Origin: an uncultured Porphyromonadaceae bacterium
GTDB taxonomy: Bacteria; Bacteroidota; Bacteroidia; Bacteroidales; Muribaculaceae
Reading direction: 5' to 3'
Assembly: GCA_900550645.1 (NCBI GenBank)
Contig: URTA01000058.1
Coordinates: forward strand, 1 to 15,058
Length of the DNA: 15,058 nt
Shown here: positions 14,792 through 15,058 of the stretch, one piece after another
Numbering within the stretch: the first letter of the stretch is position 1
How the letters are laid out: the number at the start of each line of letters is the position of its first letter
Translations under genes and position numbers: made by a program
The notes under the pieces: generated by a model
The model's input: only the letters and a program-made list of their open reading frames with translations
Told to the model about the DNA's origin: nothing
Database searches by the model: none

Positions 14792-15058
14792 AACTCAAAT
14801 GTATTGGTTATACTTGTGACAAATATCCGCGCCAAAGGTTTACAGCGCCAGCCTCATTTGCGGGTATATGTCCGGGCGGTGTTGGCGTAACAGATATTGC
14901 TGCCTGTTTGAAAGAGGCCGACACATGTCATGCCACACTCAGTGCCACACCGCAAATATAACCATTTTTGCCGAGATATGGCACTTCTGAGCCTTAAATT
15001 TACATTTATTACTGTCCGCTAAACATTTCAGGGAGGCGGCAAGGAAAAAGGGCTGATT
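14792..15058. other. Non-coding region upstream of the exported low-complexity gene, to the window edge
   Basis: No gene was seen. TATATTTG on the minus strand (14960-14953) is a full match to the -7 promoter box, but no TTG lies about 20 bp upstream; if used, the leader would be about 155 nt. Between it and the gene, TGCCACAC is directly repeated at 14931-14938 and 14943-14950, a 12-bp period that could be a regulator site. The last 80 bp are AT-rich with no recognisable feature. Confidence 0.4.

Overview
The window looks like a chromosomal stretch from a Bacteroidales bacterium, most likely of the Muribaculaceae (S24-7) or a close relative. The protein families point there: an animal/fungal-type (GT3) glycogen synthase paired with a DUF3417-type glucan phosphorylase, the GTPase-site-altered EF-G paralogue (EF-G2) known from Bacteroides, a DUF3127 protein, and a Bacteroidetes-style FadL-like outer membrane protein. 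Three intergenic regions also carry the Bacteroidetes promoter form TTTG or TTG, about 20 bp, then TAnnTTTG. Most of the window is GC-rich, at about 58% where I hand-counted. The family-level placement is inference.

Layout: nine genes are on the minus strand and one is on the plus strand. From the left there is a glycogen operon (GT3 synthase, then glucan phosphorylase, which runs off the left edge) with its own promoter. Next come two terminator-bounded single genes, EF-G2 and htpG. A 348-bp gap then holds the start region of htpG and a near-perfect promoter for the only plus-strand gene, a polyprenyl-phosphate GT2 glycosyltransferase. That gene converges on rarA with 6 bp between stop codons. 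Further right are the HAD phosphatase/rarA pair, a small DUF3127 OB-like protein with an SSB-like C-terminal tip, a FadL-like outer membrane protein, and an exported low-complexity protein with a Trp/Tyr-rich core and an Asn/Ser/Arg/Gly tail. The last 267 bp are non-coding.

How the genes relate: the first two form a storage-glycan pathway, synthesis by the GT3 enzyme and phosphorolysis by the phosphorylase. The EF-G paralogue has an altered GTPase centre, and in Bacteroides this protein has been linked to growth under carbon limitation. The other genes are housekeeping (htpG, rarA, HAD phosphatase) or envelope functions (GT2, FadL-like porin, exported low-complexity protein).

Most notable observations: (1) a sharp codon-usage and GC change inside the phosphorylase gene near position 590, suggesting an assembly chimera or recombination with a related genome; (2) replacement of the catalytic switch-II His by Ala in the EF-G paralogue, with a cluster of dyads upstream; (3) a DDLPF tip on the DUF3127 protein; (4) the composition of the terminal exported protein. 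I saw no CRISPR array, transposon, tRNA, rRNA or clear defence system, and no convincing wholly undescribed multi-gene system.
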